This document shows, one piece after another, positions 25,905-34,742 of a stretch of 64,000 nt of DNA (positions within the stretch are counted from its first letter, which is position 1; every line of letters starts with the position of its first letter). The notes beneath the pieces were generated by a model. That model worked only from the letters and a program-made list of their open reading frames with translations. It searched no databases and was not told the origin of the DNA. This DNA comes from Hymenobacter sedentarius (GTDB lineage: Bacteria; Bacteroidota; Bacteroidia; Cytophagales; Hymenobacteraceae), in NCBI RefSeq assembly GCF_001507645.1, contig NZ_CP013909.1, positions 1,116,001-1,180,000 of the forward strand, given 5' to 3'. The position numbers and the translations under genes are program-made.

Positions 25905-26951
25905 GTGTTATTTCCCTTCTTGCCGCGCCACGCTGTGGTGGCCGCATCATTGAGCTTGCTGGCTGCCGCTGGCTTTTCTTCTTGCCAAACCCGTCCCGCC
26001 GAGGGCGAAACCCCTGCCGGTGCGGCTACTGGCGTCCCCGGCGAGGCAGGAGCTAAGGCTGCTGCCCCCCTCGATTCAGCTCAACTAAAGGCCGTGGCCA
26101 TGCGCCGCGATTCGCTCCGCGCCGACTCTATTGTGAAGAAGAGCGGGCAGCTGCCGGGCGCCATCCTGCCGGGCCACCGCATTGTGGCCTTCTATGGCAA
26201 CATTCGCTCGAAGGGCATGGGCATTCTGGGCCGCGAGCCCAAGGAGCAGATGTTCCGCAAGTTTGAGAAGGTGCTGGATGAGTGGCGTGCCGCCGACCCC
26301 AGCATTCCGGTGCAGCCGGCTTTGCACAACGTGACCATCACGGCGCAGGGCACCCCCGGCAAAGACGGTAAATGGCGCCTGATGAACTCCAAGGCCACCA
26401 TCGAAGAAGTTATCAGCTGGGCCCGCGAACACAAGTGCATCTTGTTTCTGGACGTGCAGCCGGGCCATAGCACCCTGCAGACCGAGCTGCCCAAGCTGGA
26501 GCAGTACCTGAAGTCGCCCGATATCCACCTCGGCATCGACCCCGAGTTTTCGCTCGCTACCATGCCCGGCGTGCGCCCCAACCAACGCATCGGCACCCTC
26601 GATGCCAAGGACGTGAACTTCGCCGTGAGCTTCCTGGCCCGCATCGTGAGCGAAAACCACCTGCCCCCCAAGGTCCTGACGGTGCACCGCTTCACCCGGA
26701 AGATGATTACCAACTACAAAAACATCAAACTCGACCCCCGCGTGCAGATTGTGATGCACATGGACGGCCACGGTGAGCCCACCCTGAAAAAGGATTCGTA
26801 CCACGACTACATCCAGACGGAGCCCGTGCAGTACACCGGCTTCAAGCTGTTTTACGAGTACGACGCCCGCCCAGCTCCCCACCACATCATGACGCCTCCC
26901 GAGGTGTTGGCCCAGCTCAACCCCAAGCCGCTGTACATCCAGTATCAGTAG
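25905..26951 (+). CDS. Lipoprotein of unknown function with a TIM-barrel-like core
   Basis: 348 residues with a GTG start. No ATG gives a signal peptide, and the GTG yields LPRHAVVAASLSLLAAAGFSSC with lipobox GFSSC (Cys27). After a low-complexity spacer (~28-85) the core begins HRIVAFYGNIRSKGMGILG. It continues with KCILFLDVQPGHSTLQTEL, PDIHLGIDPEFSL, NQRIGTLDAKDVNFAVSFL, KVLTVHRFTRKMI and VQIVMHMDGHGEPT. This succession of strand-ending acidic and His residues looks like a TIM-barrel active site. I have seen similar lipoproteins annotated only as hypothetical. It might be a glycosidase or phosphodiesterase-like enzyme; this is inference. Confidence 0.75.
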   Translation: MLFPFLPRHAVVAASLSLLAAAGFSSCQTRPAEGETPAGAATGVPGEAGAKAAAPLDSAQLKAVAMRRDSLRADSIVKKSGQLPGAILPGHRIVAFYGNIRSKGMGILGREPKEQMFRKFEKVLDEWRAADPSIPVQPALHNVTITAQGTPGKDGKWRLMNSKATIEEVISWAREHKCILFLDVQPGHSTLQTELPKLEQYLKSPDIHLGIDPEFSLATMPGVRPNQRIGTLDAKDVNFAVSFLARIVSENHLPPKVLTVHRFTRKMITNYKNIKLDPRVQIVMHMDGHGEPTLKKDSYHDYIQTEPVQYTGFKLFYEYDARPAPHHIMTPPEVLAQLNPKPLYIQYQ

Positions 26952-26980
26952 CAACACTGCGGGCCCTAGTGGCCAAACAA

Positions 26981-27017
26981 AAAGGGCTTCCTGCTAAATG
27001 CAGGAAGCCCTTTTTTA
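26981..27017. terminator. Intrinsic terminator between convergent genes
   Basis: Perfect arms GGGCTTCCTG (26984-26993) and CAGGAAGCCC (27001-27010) with a 7-nt loop, T run to the right and A run to the left. It separates the lipoprotein gene from the end of the efflux operon. Confidence 0.85.
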
Positions 27018-27075
27018 TAATCATAACAAATTCAAATCGTCACCTAATCAACTCACATCGCATAGACTATAGCAA

Positions 27076-28647
27076 TTAGTGGGCCGCATTCAAATCAATC
27101 TTCTCGCTGGTTTTGGCGCGCTTGATGAGCAGCACCAGCGGCAGGCAGATGACGAAGAAGAGACCAATCATCGAAAACACCTGCGAGTAGGTGATGATGG
27201 ATACTTGCTTCATCAGAATGCCTTCGAGGGCGGCGTAGGCCTGCTGGCGGGCTTGCTCCAGCGGGAAGCCGTGGGCGAGGAAGTTCTGGGTGAAGGCCTG
27301 GATGCGCTGCACGGTGTTGGTGTCGTAGAGCGAGATGTGGGCCAGGGGGCTGATGCGGTTCTGGGCGATGCTGCGCTCCAGGTACGTGCCCACAATGGCC
27401 ACGCCGAACGAGCCCCCGAGCTGGCGAATCATGCCGGTGAGGCCCGCCGCCTGGCCGGCGTCCTTGCCTTTCAGGCCGGCTAATGACATCGTCGTAATGG
27501 GCAGGAAAATCAGGCCCATGCCCAGGCCGCGCACCATCAGGGGCCAGAAGAAGTCATCCTCGCCGGCGGTGGGCGAAATGATTTTCGCCATCCAGAAGGT
27601 GAAGCCGAAGAAGATGAAGAAGCCCACCGGAATCATAAACTTCTGGGGCACGCCCGCCTGCAGCATCCGCCCGATAACGGGCATCATGAAACCAGAAGCC
27701 AACGCGCCCGGCAGCAGCATGTAGCCCGTTTGGGCCGCCGTGAAGCCCAGGATGCGCTGGGTGAAAATCGGGAAGATGAACACCGAGGCAAACATGCCGA
27801 AGCCCAGCACGAACGACAGGATGGCGCCCACCGCCAGGTTGCGGCTTTTGCCCAGCACCCGCAGGTCCACGATGGGCTGACGGGCCGTGAGCTCGCGCCA
27901 CACGAAACCGATGAGGCCAATGGCCGCCAGCACCGCAAAGGTGTTGATGTAGGCACTTTCGAACCAGTCCTCGGTTTCGCCCTGCTCCAGCACCAGCTGC
28001 AGCGAGCCCACGCCCAGAATCAGCAAGCCCACGCCCGCCCAGTCAATCTCGCGCAAAGGCCGGGGAATGGCGTTTTTGATGCGCTCCGGGTCGCGGATGA
28101 ACAGCGCCGTGAAAATGGCCGCCAAAATGCCCACCGGCACGTTCACGTAGAAAATCCAGGGCCAGTCGTAGTTGTCTACGATGTAGCCGCCCAGCGTGGG
28201 GCCGATGGTAGGGCCGATAATGACGCCCATGCCAAACAGGGCCTGGCCCAGCGGCAATTGCTTGGGCGGGAACGTATCAATCAGAATAGCCTGCGAAGTA
28301 GCCATCAGTGCGCCGCCCCCGATGCCCTGGATGAAGCGGAAGGCCACCAGCTCCCAGATGTTGGTGCTCTGCCCGCACGCCATGGAGGCAATAGTGAAGA
28401 GGAGCACCGACGCGAAATAGTAGTTTTTGCGCCCGAACTGCTCGGCCAGGAAGCCGGTCATCGGAATCACAATCACGTTGGCGATGCCGTAGGAGGCCAC
28501 CACCCAGGTCACTTCCTGCTGCGTGGCCGAGAGGTTGCCCATCATCTGGGTCAGGGCCACGTTCACAATGCTGGTATCAATCAGCTCCAGCAAGCAGCAG
28601 AGGACCACCGTCACGACGATAATCCACTTGGTAAATCCGGTTTCCAT
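27076..28647 (-). CDS. emrB: DHA2 family MFS drug efflux transporter (EmrB/QacA type)
   Basis: 523 residues with 14 predicted spans, an inner membrane proton-coupled exporter. Landmarks: DTSIVNVALTQMMGNLSATQ (motif D1), WVVASYGIANVIVIPMTGFLAEQFGRKNYY (motif A), FIQGIGGGALMATSQAIL (motif C-like) and GLKGKDAGQAAGLTGMIRQLGGSFG. As part of a tripartite pump it would work with the HlyD adaptor and TolC channel encoded just upstream in the same operon. A family A hairpin repeat separates it from the HlyD gene. The substrate is unknown; hydrophobic drugs or dyes are typical. Confidence 0.93.
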   Translation of the reverse strand: METGFTKWIIVVTVVLCCLLELIDTSIVNVALTQMMGNLSATQQEVTWVVASYGIANVIVIPMTGFLAEQFGRKNYYFASVLLFTIASMACGQSTNIWELVAFRFIQGIGGGALMATSQAILIDTFPPKQLPLGQALFGMGVIIGPTIGPTLGGYIVDNYDWPWIFYVNVPVGILAAIFTALFIRDPERIKNAIPRPLREIDWAGVGLLILGVGSLQLVLEQGETEDWFESAYINTFAVLAAIGLIGFVWRELTARQPIVDLRVLGKSRNLAVGAILSFVLGFGMFASVFIFPIFTQRILGFTAAQTGYMLLPGALASGFMMPVIGRMLQAGVPQKFMIPVGFFIFFGFTFWMAKIISPTAGEDDFFWPLMVRGLGMGLIFLPITTMSLAGLKGKDAGQAAGLTGMIRQLGGSFGVAIVGTYLERSIAQNRISPLAHISLYDTNTVQRIQAFTQNFLAHGFPLEQARQQAYAALEGILMKQVSIITYSQVFSMIGLFFVICLPLVLLIKRAKTSEKIDLNAAH

Positions 28648-28674
28648 TAACTATCTATTTAGGTGCTAAAAAGA

Positions 28675-28771
28675 CCGTCATGCAGAGCGCAGCGAAGCAT
28701 CTTTACCTCAGTGGTAATCAATGCTGCCACAACGAAGCGGGCAAGATGCTTCGCTGCGCTCTGCATGACGG
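28675..28771. repeat. Dispersed hairpin repeat, family A, copy 2
   Basis: Perfect 29-bp arms (28675-28703 and 28743-28771), starting CCGTCATGCAGAGCGCAGCG, with a 39-nt loop. It lies in the gap between the HlyD and MFS genes of one operon. The loop shares GTAATCAA and AACGAAGCGGG with copy 3. Confidence 0.9.
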
Positions 28772-28795
28772 GCTACTGGCTCGTTGCCTTTTTAA

Positions 28796-29911
28796 CTACT
28801 TCACCTGCACCGTGGCGTTCACGCTCATGCCGGCGCGCAAGGGGTGCTCGGGGTCAATTTTGTCGAGCTCAATTTTTACAGGGATGCGCTGGGTCACTTT
28901 CACGAAGTTGCCGCTGGCGTTGTCGGGGGGCAGCAGCGCAAAGCGGGCGCCGGTAGCGGCCGACAGCGAGGCGATGTGCCCCTGAAAATCCTCGTGGGGG
29001 TAGGCATCTACTTCAAGCTTCACGGGCTGGCCCACTTTCATGTCTTCCAGCTGAGTTTCCTTGAAGTTGGCAATGACCCAGGTTTTCTCGCTGGCCACCA
29101 AGCCCATGAGCTGCTGGCCGGGAGCCACTACCTGGCCGGGCTGCACATTTTTCTTGCTCACCACGCCGTTGCCAGGGGCTACGATGGTAGTGTAGCTCAG
29201 CTGCAGCTTGGCGTTATCGAGGTCGGCCTGGCGCTGCTTCACCACGGCCTGCGCCACGGCAATCTGCTGCTGGGCCGCCGCTACTTGCTGGCGGGCCACG
29301 CCCACTTGCTCGGAAGCGGTGGCGCGCTGGGCGCTGGTGGCGCGCAGGTTGGCCTGCACGGCATCGTACTCACTCTGCGGAATGATGTCCTGCTTGCGCA
29401 GGAAGGTGCTGCGCTTGAGGTCTTTCTGCAGCTTTGCCTGGTTGGCCTCGCTTACGCCGATGCTGGTTTGGGCAGAGCGCACGTTGGCGCTAGCCGTAGC
29501 CACGCCGGCACGAGCGGCGGCCACCTGTGCCTGAGCAGCTGCCAAGGCCGCTTCAGCGGCGTTCACGCGCTGCTGGTAGTCGGCAGCGTCCAGGGTCACC
29601 AGCACGTCACCTTTTTTCACGGGTTGGTTGTCTTCCACCTTCACTTCGAGCACCGGCCCCCCCACGCGGGGCAGAATCGGGTACACGTCGCCTTCTACCT
29701 GGGCGTCGTCGGTGCTTTCGTGGGCTTTGGCGTACTGGTAGCGCGTCCAGCCGTAGTAGGCGCCGCCCAGCAGTATCAGCGCCAGCACAATCATAATAAG
29801 CGGGTTGCGCCGCTTGGGCTCCTCCATGGGCACGCCGGTGTCGGTAGTGGTCGCGTTGGGGTACGGAGCGGGGTCGTTTTGCACAGCGGGAGTAATTTCA
29901 GTCTGGGCCAT
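28796..29911 (-). CDS. emrA: HlyD/EmrA family membrane fusion adaptor
   Basis: 371 residues from the ATG at 29911 (earlier in-frame starts are ignored because this one sits right before the polar N terminus). One span lies at ~38-56 (NPLIMIVLALILLGGAYYG). A biotinyl-lipoyl half follows (VGGPVLEVKVEDNQPVKKGDVLVTLD), then a long Ala/Gln-rich coiled coil at ~100-225, the second lipoyl half (IVAPGNGVVSKKNVQPGQVV) and a beta-barrel ending GMSNATVQV-like (GMSVNATVQVK). It links the MFS pump to TolC in the periplasm. Confidence 0.93.
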   Translation of the reverse strand: MAQTEITPAVQNDPAPYPNATTTDTGVPMEEPKRRNPLIMIVLALILLGGAYYGWTRYQYAKAHESTDDAQVEGDVYPILPRVGGPVLEVKVEDNQPVKKGDVLVTLDAADYQQRVNAAEAALAAAQAQVAAARAGVATASANVRSAQTSIGVSEANQAKLQKDLKRSTFLRKQDIIPQSEYDAVQANLRATSAQRATASEQVGVARQQVAAAQQQIAVAQAVVKQRQADLDNAKLQLSYTTIVAPGNGVVSKKNVQPGQVVAPGQQLMGLVASEKTWVIANFKETQLEDMKVGQPVKLEVDAYPHEDFQGHIASLSAATGARFALLPPDNASGNFVKVTQRIPVKIELDKIDPEHPLRAGMSVNATVQVK

Positions 29912-29979
29912 CTTGGTAAGTATCAGGTGTCGGTGTTGAAGGAAAAGGGGAGGCAGAAGCGCGGGCGGGCAGCAGACCC

Positions 29980-30429
29980 TTATTTTCCGGTTTCTGGTTG
30001 GTGAGAGGCGCGCACCAGCAGGGTGGCGCACGGGGCGGTGCGCAGCACGATTTCGGCGGTGCTGCCCATCAGGAAGCGCGTCAGGCCCGTTTGGCCGTGC
30101 GCTCCGATAACAATTAAGTCGGCTTTCTGCCGGCTGGCTTCGGCAATAATTTCGGAGGCGGCTTCGCCCTGCACAATGCCGGTGTGCACGTGGGCCGCCC
30201 CGGCCTGCTCGGCATCGGCTCGAAAGCCCGTCAGCCGCTCAATGCAGGGCACGGGGCTGGCCGAAGCCGGGGCGCCAGGCAGCCGGCCCGCCAAGTCTTC
30301 CTGCGGCTCGCACACGTGCAGCAGCCGCAGCTCGGCCCCGGTTGCCACGGCCAAAGCCGCTGCATAGGCCACCAGCCCCGACGACGCAGCCGAGAAATCG
30401 AGCGGACAAAGGATGGTGGAGAGGTTCAT
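29980..30429 (-). CDS. Universal stress protein (UspA family)
   Basis: 149 residues. It opens with TILCPLDFSAASSGLVAYAAALA and has the ATP-binding motif G-x2-G-x9-G-S in GAHGQTGLTRFLMGSTAE near the C terminus, followed by VLRTAPCATLLVRA. It is therefore probably a nucleotide-binding Usp. It lies inside the efflux operon, between the TolC and HlyD genes, an arrangement that links stress sensing and export. The gene may respond to the same signal as the pump. Confidence 0.92.
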   Translation of the reverse strand: MNLSTILCPLDFSAASSGLVAYAAALAVATGAELRLLHVCEPQEDLAGRLPGAPASASPVPCIERLTGFRADAEQAGAAHVHTGIVQGEAASEIIAEASRQKADLIVIGAHGQTGLTRFLMGSTAEIVLRTAPCATLLVRASHQPETGK

Positions 30430-30464
30430 TGCTGGGTGGGGTATTGGATGTAATCGGGGAGGAT

Positions 30465-30556
30465 GTCATGCTGAGCTAGTCGAAGCATCTCGCGTGCAGC
30501 AGTAATCAACTTTGCTAAACGAAGCGGGCGAGATGCTTCGACAAGCTCAGCATGAC
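30465..30556. repeat. Dispersed hairpin repeat, family A, copy 3
   Basis: 29-bp arms (30465-30493 and 30528-30556), beginning GTCATGCTGAGCTAGTCGAA, with two mismatches in the stem and a 34-nt loop. It sits between the TolC and UspA genes of the same operon. The loop and arm words match copies 1 and 2. Confidence 0.9.
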
Positions 30557-30581
30557 GGGTTTTTTAGCTCAATTCAGTGAC

Positions 30582-31916
30582 CTATTGCCAAATCTGCTCG
30601 CCGGTGGCGCGCTTGAGCTGGAACTGACCGAGGGTGTAGTTGTAGATGGCCTGGGCGCGGGCGAGGCGGGCCTGAGCCAGCTGGGTTTCGGCGTCGAGCA
30701 CGTCGAGGTTGGTGCCCACATCGTAGCGGTAGCGGGCCCGGGCGCGGGTGAGGGCGTCGGTGGCTTGCGCTATTTGCCGCTCGGCGTTGTCGTAGCGGGC
30801 CTGGCTGAATTCCATGTTGTTGGCCGCCTGGCGCACATCGGCGCGGATTTGCTCCTGCGTGTCCTGCGTGCGGGCCACGGCGCTGCGGGCGTTGGCCAGG
30901 GCCTCCACGCGCTGGTTCTTGTTCTTGTTGCCGTCGTAGATAGGTACCGACAGCTGCACCACGCCCACCGTGTTGGGCTTGATTTGGTTGAGCTCGGGCA
31001 GGTAGCCGTTTTTGGCACCTACTTGGGCCCCTACGCCCAGGCTGGGCATGTTGCTGCGCTCTATGAGGCGCTGCTGCAGGGTAGCGGTGTTTTCGGCGTC
31101 GCGGGCCAGCTTGATTTCCGGCCGGTTCTCATACGCCTTTGTCAATTCGGCATCCACATTCACCGACTGGGGCTGGAAGGCCAGGCGGCCCTTCACCGGA
31201 ATGTCGGCCTGGGTGGGCTTGTGCAGCAAGCGCGCCAGCTGCACCTGCTGGTTGCGGAGCTGGTTTTGCAGGTCAATTTTTGTGTTTTGGGCCTGCGTGA
31301 TGCGCACATCGGTCGTGGTCACGTCGAAGCGCGTGCTCACGCCGCCTTGCACCCGCTTCTCCATCTCGTTGCGGTGGGCCTGCAGCGAAGCAATCTGGGC
31401 ATCCTGTACCTTAATGCTCTCGCGCATAAACAGAATGTTGTAGTATACCTGAGCCGCGTTGAAAGCCAGGTCGCGCCGGGCCACGTTCACGTTGTCCTGC
31501 GCGGTTTGCACTTGCGATTCGGCCACTTTCACCGTCGCGGCGCTTTTGCCAAAATCGAGCAGCAGGTACTGGGCCGTGATGTGGGCGTCGTAGTTGTTGT
31601 TGGGGGCCAGCTGCAGCGTTTCGCCGCCAAAGGGCAGCTTCACTACGGGGTCGATGCGGGTGTAAGTGGCCGTGCCGGTAATCTGGGGCAGGAAGCCGGT
31701 GCGCGTCTGAGCCAGGCGGCCGCTGGCTGCGTTGGCCAGCTCGGTGAGCGAGGTCACGCCCGGATTGGCTTCGAGCACGGAGCGGAGGGTGCCGTCCAGC
31801 GTCAGCGAATCAGAGAGGATATCGGCGGCTGGGGCAGTCTGCGCAGCGGCCGAGCCAGCGCCCAGCAAAGCCAGCGCAAAGACAACGGCCGCCGGTGATG
31901 AAAAAGGAGAAGACAT
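30582..31916 (-). CDS. tolC: TolC family outer membrane efflux channel
   Basis: 444 residues with a signal peptide ending near AAA-Q26. The two OEP repeats are visible: LRSVLEANPGVTSLTELANA and the partner VEALANARSAVARTQDTQEQIRADVRQAANNMEF. Long Gln/Ala-rich helices and the closing YDVGTNLDVLDAETQLAQARLARAQAIYNYTLGQFQLKRATG are typical. It is the first gene of the efflux operon, so the order is tolC, usp, emrA, emrB. It is divergent from a sigma-54 activator. Confidence 0.92.
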   Translation of the reverse strand: MSSPFSSPAAVVFALALLGAGSAAAQTAPAADILSDSLTLDGTLRSVLEANPGVTSLTELANAASGRLAQTRTGFLPQITGTATYTRIDPVVKLPFGGETLQLAPNNNYDAHITAQYLLLDFGKSAATVKVAESQVQTAQDNVNVARRDLAFNAAQVYYNILFMRESIKVQDAQIASLQAHRNEMEKRVQGGVSTRFDVTTTDVRITQAQNTKIDLQNQLRNQQVQLARLLHKPTQADIPVKGRLAFQPQSVNVDAELTKAYENRPEIKLARDAENTATLQQRLIERSNMPSLGVGAQVGAKNGYLPELNQIKPNTVGVVQLSVPIYDGNKNKNQRVEALANARSAVARTQDTQEQIRADVRQAANNMEFSQARYDNAERQIAQATDALTRARARYRYDVGTNLDVLDAETQLAQARLARAQAIYNYTLGQFQLKRATGEQIWQ

Positions 31917-32172
31917 AAGAAAGTGCGGGTGTGTATCGCTGCCCCCTTACCTAATGCTGTGCCAACGAGTAGTGATGAGGTGTTTGAGCTTTAATAAGGT
32001 TGTAACTTGTTATTAATAAAGTTTTTGAAGGTTGATGTGATTGTAGATAAACTAAGCACTCACAATGTTGTCTTCCTGAAATAGCAGGAATTGCTGTAAA
32101 TTGACTCCTGATATCTAAGGAAAATGAGGCATTTACAAGTGCTTTAGCCAAGCAGCCACCCTGCTCACTCTT

Positions 32173-34302
32173 ATGCCCGACCAAGACGAAACGTTGCTGC
32201 TGAACCTCAACGAAGCCATCGCGACCATGCGCGACAAGGACTCGTTGTTTAAGGTGGTCACCACCAAGCTGCGGCTCATTTTTCCTTTCGACCTCATCGG
32301 CATCAACGTGTTCGACGCCGAGCTGAAGACCAAGCGCCTGTTTCTGCGCGACTACTACGGGGCCGAGGACCCGCAGCCCGCCGTGCCGGGCAGCATGGCC
32401 AATTTCACGCCCATTGCCAATTCCCCCATCGAGCAACTGGTGGCCGACCCCCGCGTGCGGCAACTCACGCTGCAGGACTACATGGGCGCCTACCCCGACT
32501 ACGAGCCGTTTGCGCGGATGCGGCAGCAGGACATCGGGCAGCTCACGGCCGTGCCGCTACGCATCGGCGGCCACCTCACGGGCTTTCTCACGCTGGCCTC
32601 GCGCCGGGCGCCCAACCTCACGCCGGCCGACGAAAAGCTGCTGGAAAAAATCGGTTCGCTCATCGCCGTGGCCGTGGCCAACACGCTGGCTTTCGAGGAA
32701 GTGGCCCGCCGCGAGCAGCAGCGCACCTTGCAGCTCAACATCAACAACGCCCTGCTCAGCATCAAGCAGCGCGAGCCCTTGTTTCGGGCCGTGGCCGAGG
32801 AATTGAGCCGCGTGGTGCCGTTCGAGTACTTCGGCATCCGGGTGCAGCGGGCCGAGCAGGGCGAGGTGTTTCAGGCCTTTGCCGAGTTCTCTCGCCCGGC
32901 GCCCGGCGCGCCGCTCGAAGCCCGCGACCCCGACCGCGACGAGGACGAAGGCCTGCGCGATAGTGAAAGCATCTACCGGCAGAGCACCGATTTGCTGCAA
33001 GCGGCGGCCGTGTACTCCGGCCCCGAGTTTAAGGCCCTGGCCGTGCGCTACCCGCGCCTGCGCTACGTGTACGAGCACTATCACACCCGCGCGCTGCTGG
33101 TGGCGCCCATCTGGCAGCGACCCGACGGCGCGGCCGTGCTCACGCTGTCAGCCGCCGAGCCCGACGCGTTCCAGCCCGAGGACCTGGCCACGGTGCTGGC
33201 CCTGGTGCCCCAGATTGGGCTGGCGCTCGAAAACCTCTTCGCCTTCGAGCAGATTGAGCAGCTCAAGGCCCAGGTAGAGCAGGAGCGGACGTACCTGGTG
33301 GACGAAATCAACACCTCGGCGCGCTTCGGGGCCGATTCGGGCGCGTTCATCGGCAGCGGGCCAGCCCTGCAGCAAACCCTGCGCCGCATCGGCCAGGTGG
33401 CCCCAACGGATACGACGGTGCTGATATCGGGCGAAACCGGCACCGGCAAGGAACTGGTGGCCCGCGAGCTACACAACGCCTCGCCCCGGCACGCCCGCGC
33501 CCTTATCAAGCTCAACTGCGCGGCCCTGCCCGCTCAGCTCATCGAGAGCGAGCTGTTTGGCCATGAGAAGGGCGCCTTCACGGGCGCGGTAGAACGGCGC
33601 ATCGGCAAGTTTGAGCTGGCCAACGGCGGCAGCATTTTCCTGGATGAAATCGGCGAGCTGCCGCTGGACCTGCAGGCCAAGCTGCTGCGCGTGCTGCAGG
33701 AGCGGGAGTTCGAGCGCCTGGGGGGCACCAAGGTGCTGCACTCCGATGCCCGCGTGATTGCGGCCACCAACCGCGTGCTGGCCGATGAAGTGGCCGCCGG
33801 CCGCTTCCGCGCCGATTTGTACTACCGGCTCAACGTGTTTCCGATTGAGCTGGCGCCGCTGCGCGAGCGCCGCGAAGACATTGAGCCCCTGCTGCGTCAC
33901 TTCGTGCAGCGCCTGAGCAAACGCCTGGGCAAGCCCGTGCGCCAGGTGCGCCCCGCCGATCTGGCCGCCCTGCAGGCCTACAGCTGGCCCGGCAACATCC
34001 GCGAGCTGGAGCACGTGCTCGAGCAGGCCATCATCGTCAGCCAAGGGCCGTTTCTGGAGTTTGCGGGCTTTGCCGCCGCGCCGCTGGTAGCCGGGGCCGC
34101 CGCGGGGGCATCGCCGGCTTCCGCACCCATCAAAACCTTGCGCGAGCAGGAGCGCGACCACATTCTGGCGGCGCTGCAGCGCACCGGCGGCCGGGTGAGC
34201 GGGGCGCAGGGAGCGGCCTTGCTACTTGATATCAACCCCAAAACCCTGGAAGCCCGCATGAAAAAACTGGGCATTCGGCGCACGGTGGGCCTGCAGAGCT
34301 AG
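32173..34302 (+). CDS. Sigma-54-dependent activator with two GAF domains (FhlA/NorR-like)
   Basis: 709 residues. GAF-like sensor domains occupy ~1-165 and ~175-365. The AAA+ domain (~390-630) has Walker [10 protein letters not shown], the sigma-54 contact [13 protein letters not shown], Walker [14 protein letters not shown], and the arginine-finger region [21 protein letters not shown] Fis-type helix-turn-helix closes the protein ([41 protein letters not shown]). It is divergent from the efflux operon across 256 bp and is a likely regulator of it. The signal that the GAF domains bind is unknown. Confidence 0.93.
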   Translation: MPDQDETLLLNLNEAIATMRDKDSLFKVVTTKLRLIFPFDLIGINVFDAELKTKRLFLRDYYGAEDPQPAVPGSMANFTPIANSPIEQLVADPRVRQLTLQDYMGAYPDYEPFARMRQQDIGQLTAVPLRIGGHLTGFLTLASRRAPNLTPADEKLLEKIGSLIAVAVANTLAFEEVARREQQRTLQLNINNALLSIKQREPLFRAVAEELSRVVPFEYFGIRVQRAEQGEVFQAFAEFSRPAPGAPLEARDPDRDEDEGLRDSESIYRQSTDLLQAAAVYSGPEFKALAVRYPRLRYVYEHYHTRALLVAPIWQRPDGAAVLTLSAAEPDAFQPEDLATVLALVPQIGLALENLFAFEQIEQLKAQVEQERTYLVDEINTSARFGADSGAFIGSGPALQQTLRRIGQVAPTDTTVLISGETGTGKELVARELHNASPRHARALIKLNCAALPAQLIESELFGHEKGAFTGAVERRIGKFELANGGSIFLDEIGELPLDLQAKLLRVLQEREFERLGGTKVLHSDARVIAATNRVLADEVAAGRFRADLYYRLNVFPIELAPLRERREDIEPLLRHFVQRLSKRLGKPVRQVRPADLAALQAYSWPGNIRELEHVLEQAIIVSQGPFLEFAGFAAAPLVAGAAAGASPASAPIKTLREQERDHILAALQRTGGRVSGAQGAALLLDINPKTLEARMKKLGIRRTVGLQS

Positions 34303-34742
34303 CGGGCCACTTGGGCCGGTGCTCTCGACTTACTGTGCAAACAGCCTTATACGCTGGAGGAGGGTTAGCCACCAAGGGCTACCACTTGACGAGGCTGTTG
34401 TTAGCCTTTGCTTGCGGTAGACACCAATGCCTCCGCGTGCCGTTTGTGCGGTAGACAGCGCACCGCTCCGGCTGCCGTTAACCTTAAAAAACGCGCCTTC
34501 TCAAAACGGATTTTTCTGCTGACTAACCGTTTCCGGTACGGTAAAAAAGTAAAAAAAAGTTGCGGTGGGACAGCCCGGCGATATTGCCTTTTATCTCGCT
34601 GATTTTGTAAAGGCGATGCCTAGATGGGGGCTATTTTCTCCTTTCCAAAGGCTGAGGCTAGCCAGAACTCGGCCATAACTACCTAAGGAACAATGCGTAA
34701 CTTCATGGAGTCATTCCCATCCATTCTCATTTATTCAACGTT
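34303..34742. other. Intergenic region, 440 bp, upstream of the KGG-repeat gene
   Basis: No convincing reading frame is seen; one stretch around 34530-34560 is A-rich. No clear -33/-7 pair was found. It should contain the stress-responsive promoter of the downstream gene. Confidence 0.5.

Noticed and set aside
31950..31966. A full sigma-54 promoter for tolC
   Set aside because: Only the -24 half fits; the -12 GC is missing, so it is listed as an observation and not as a feature.
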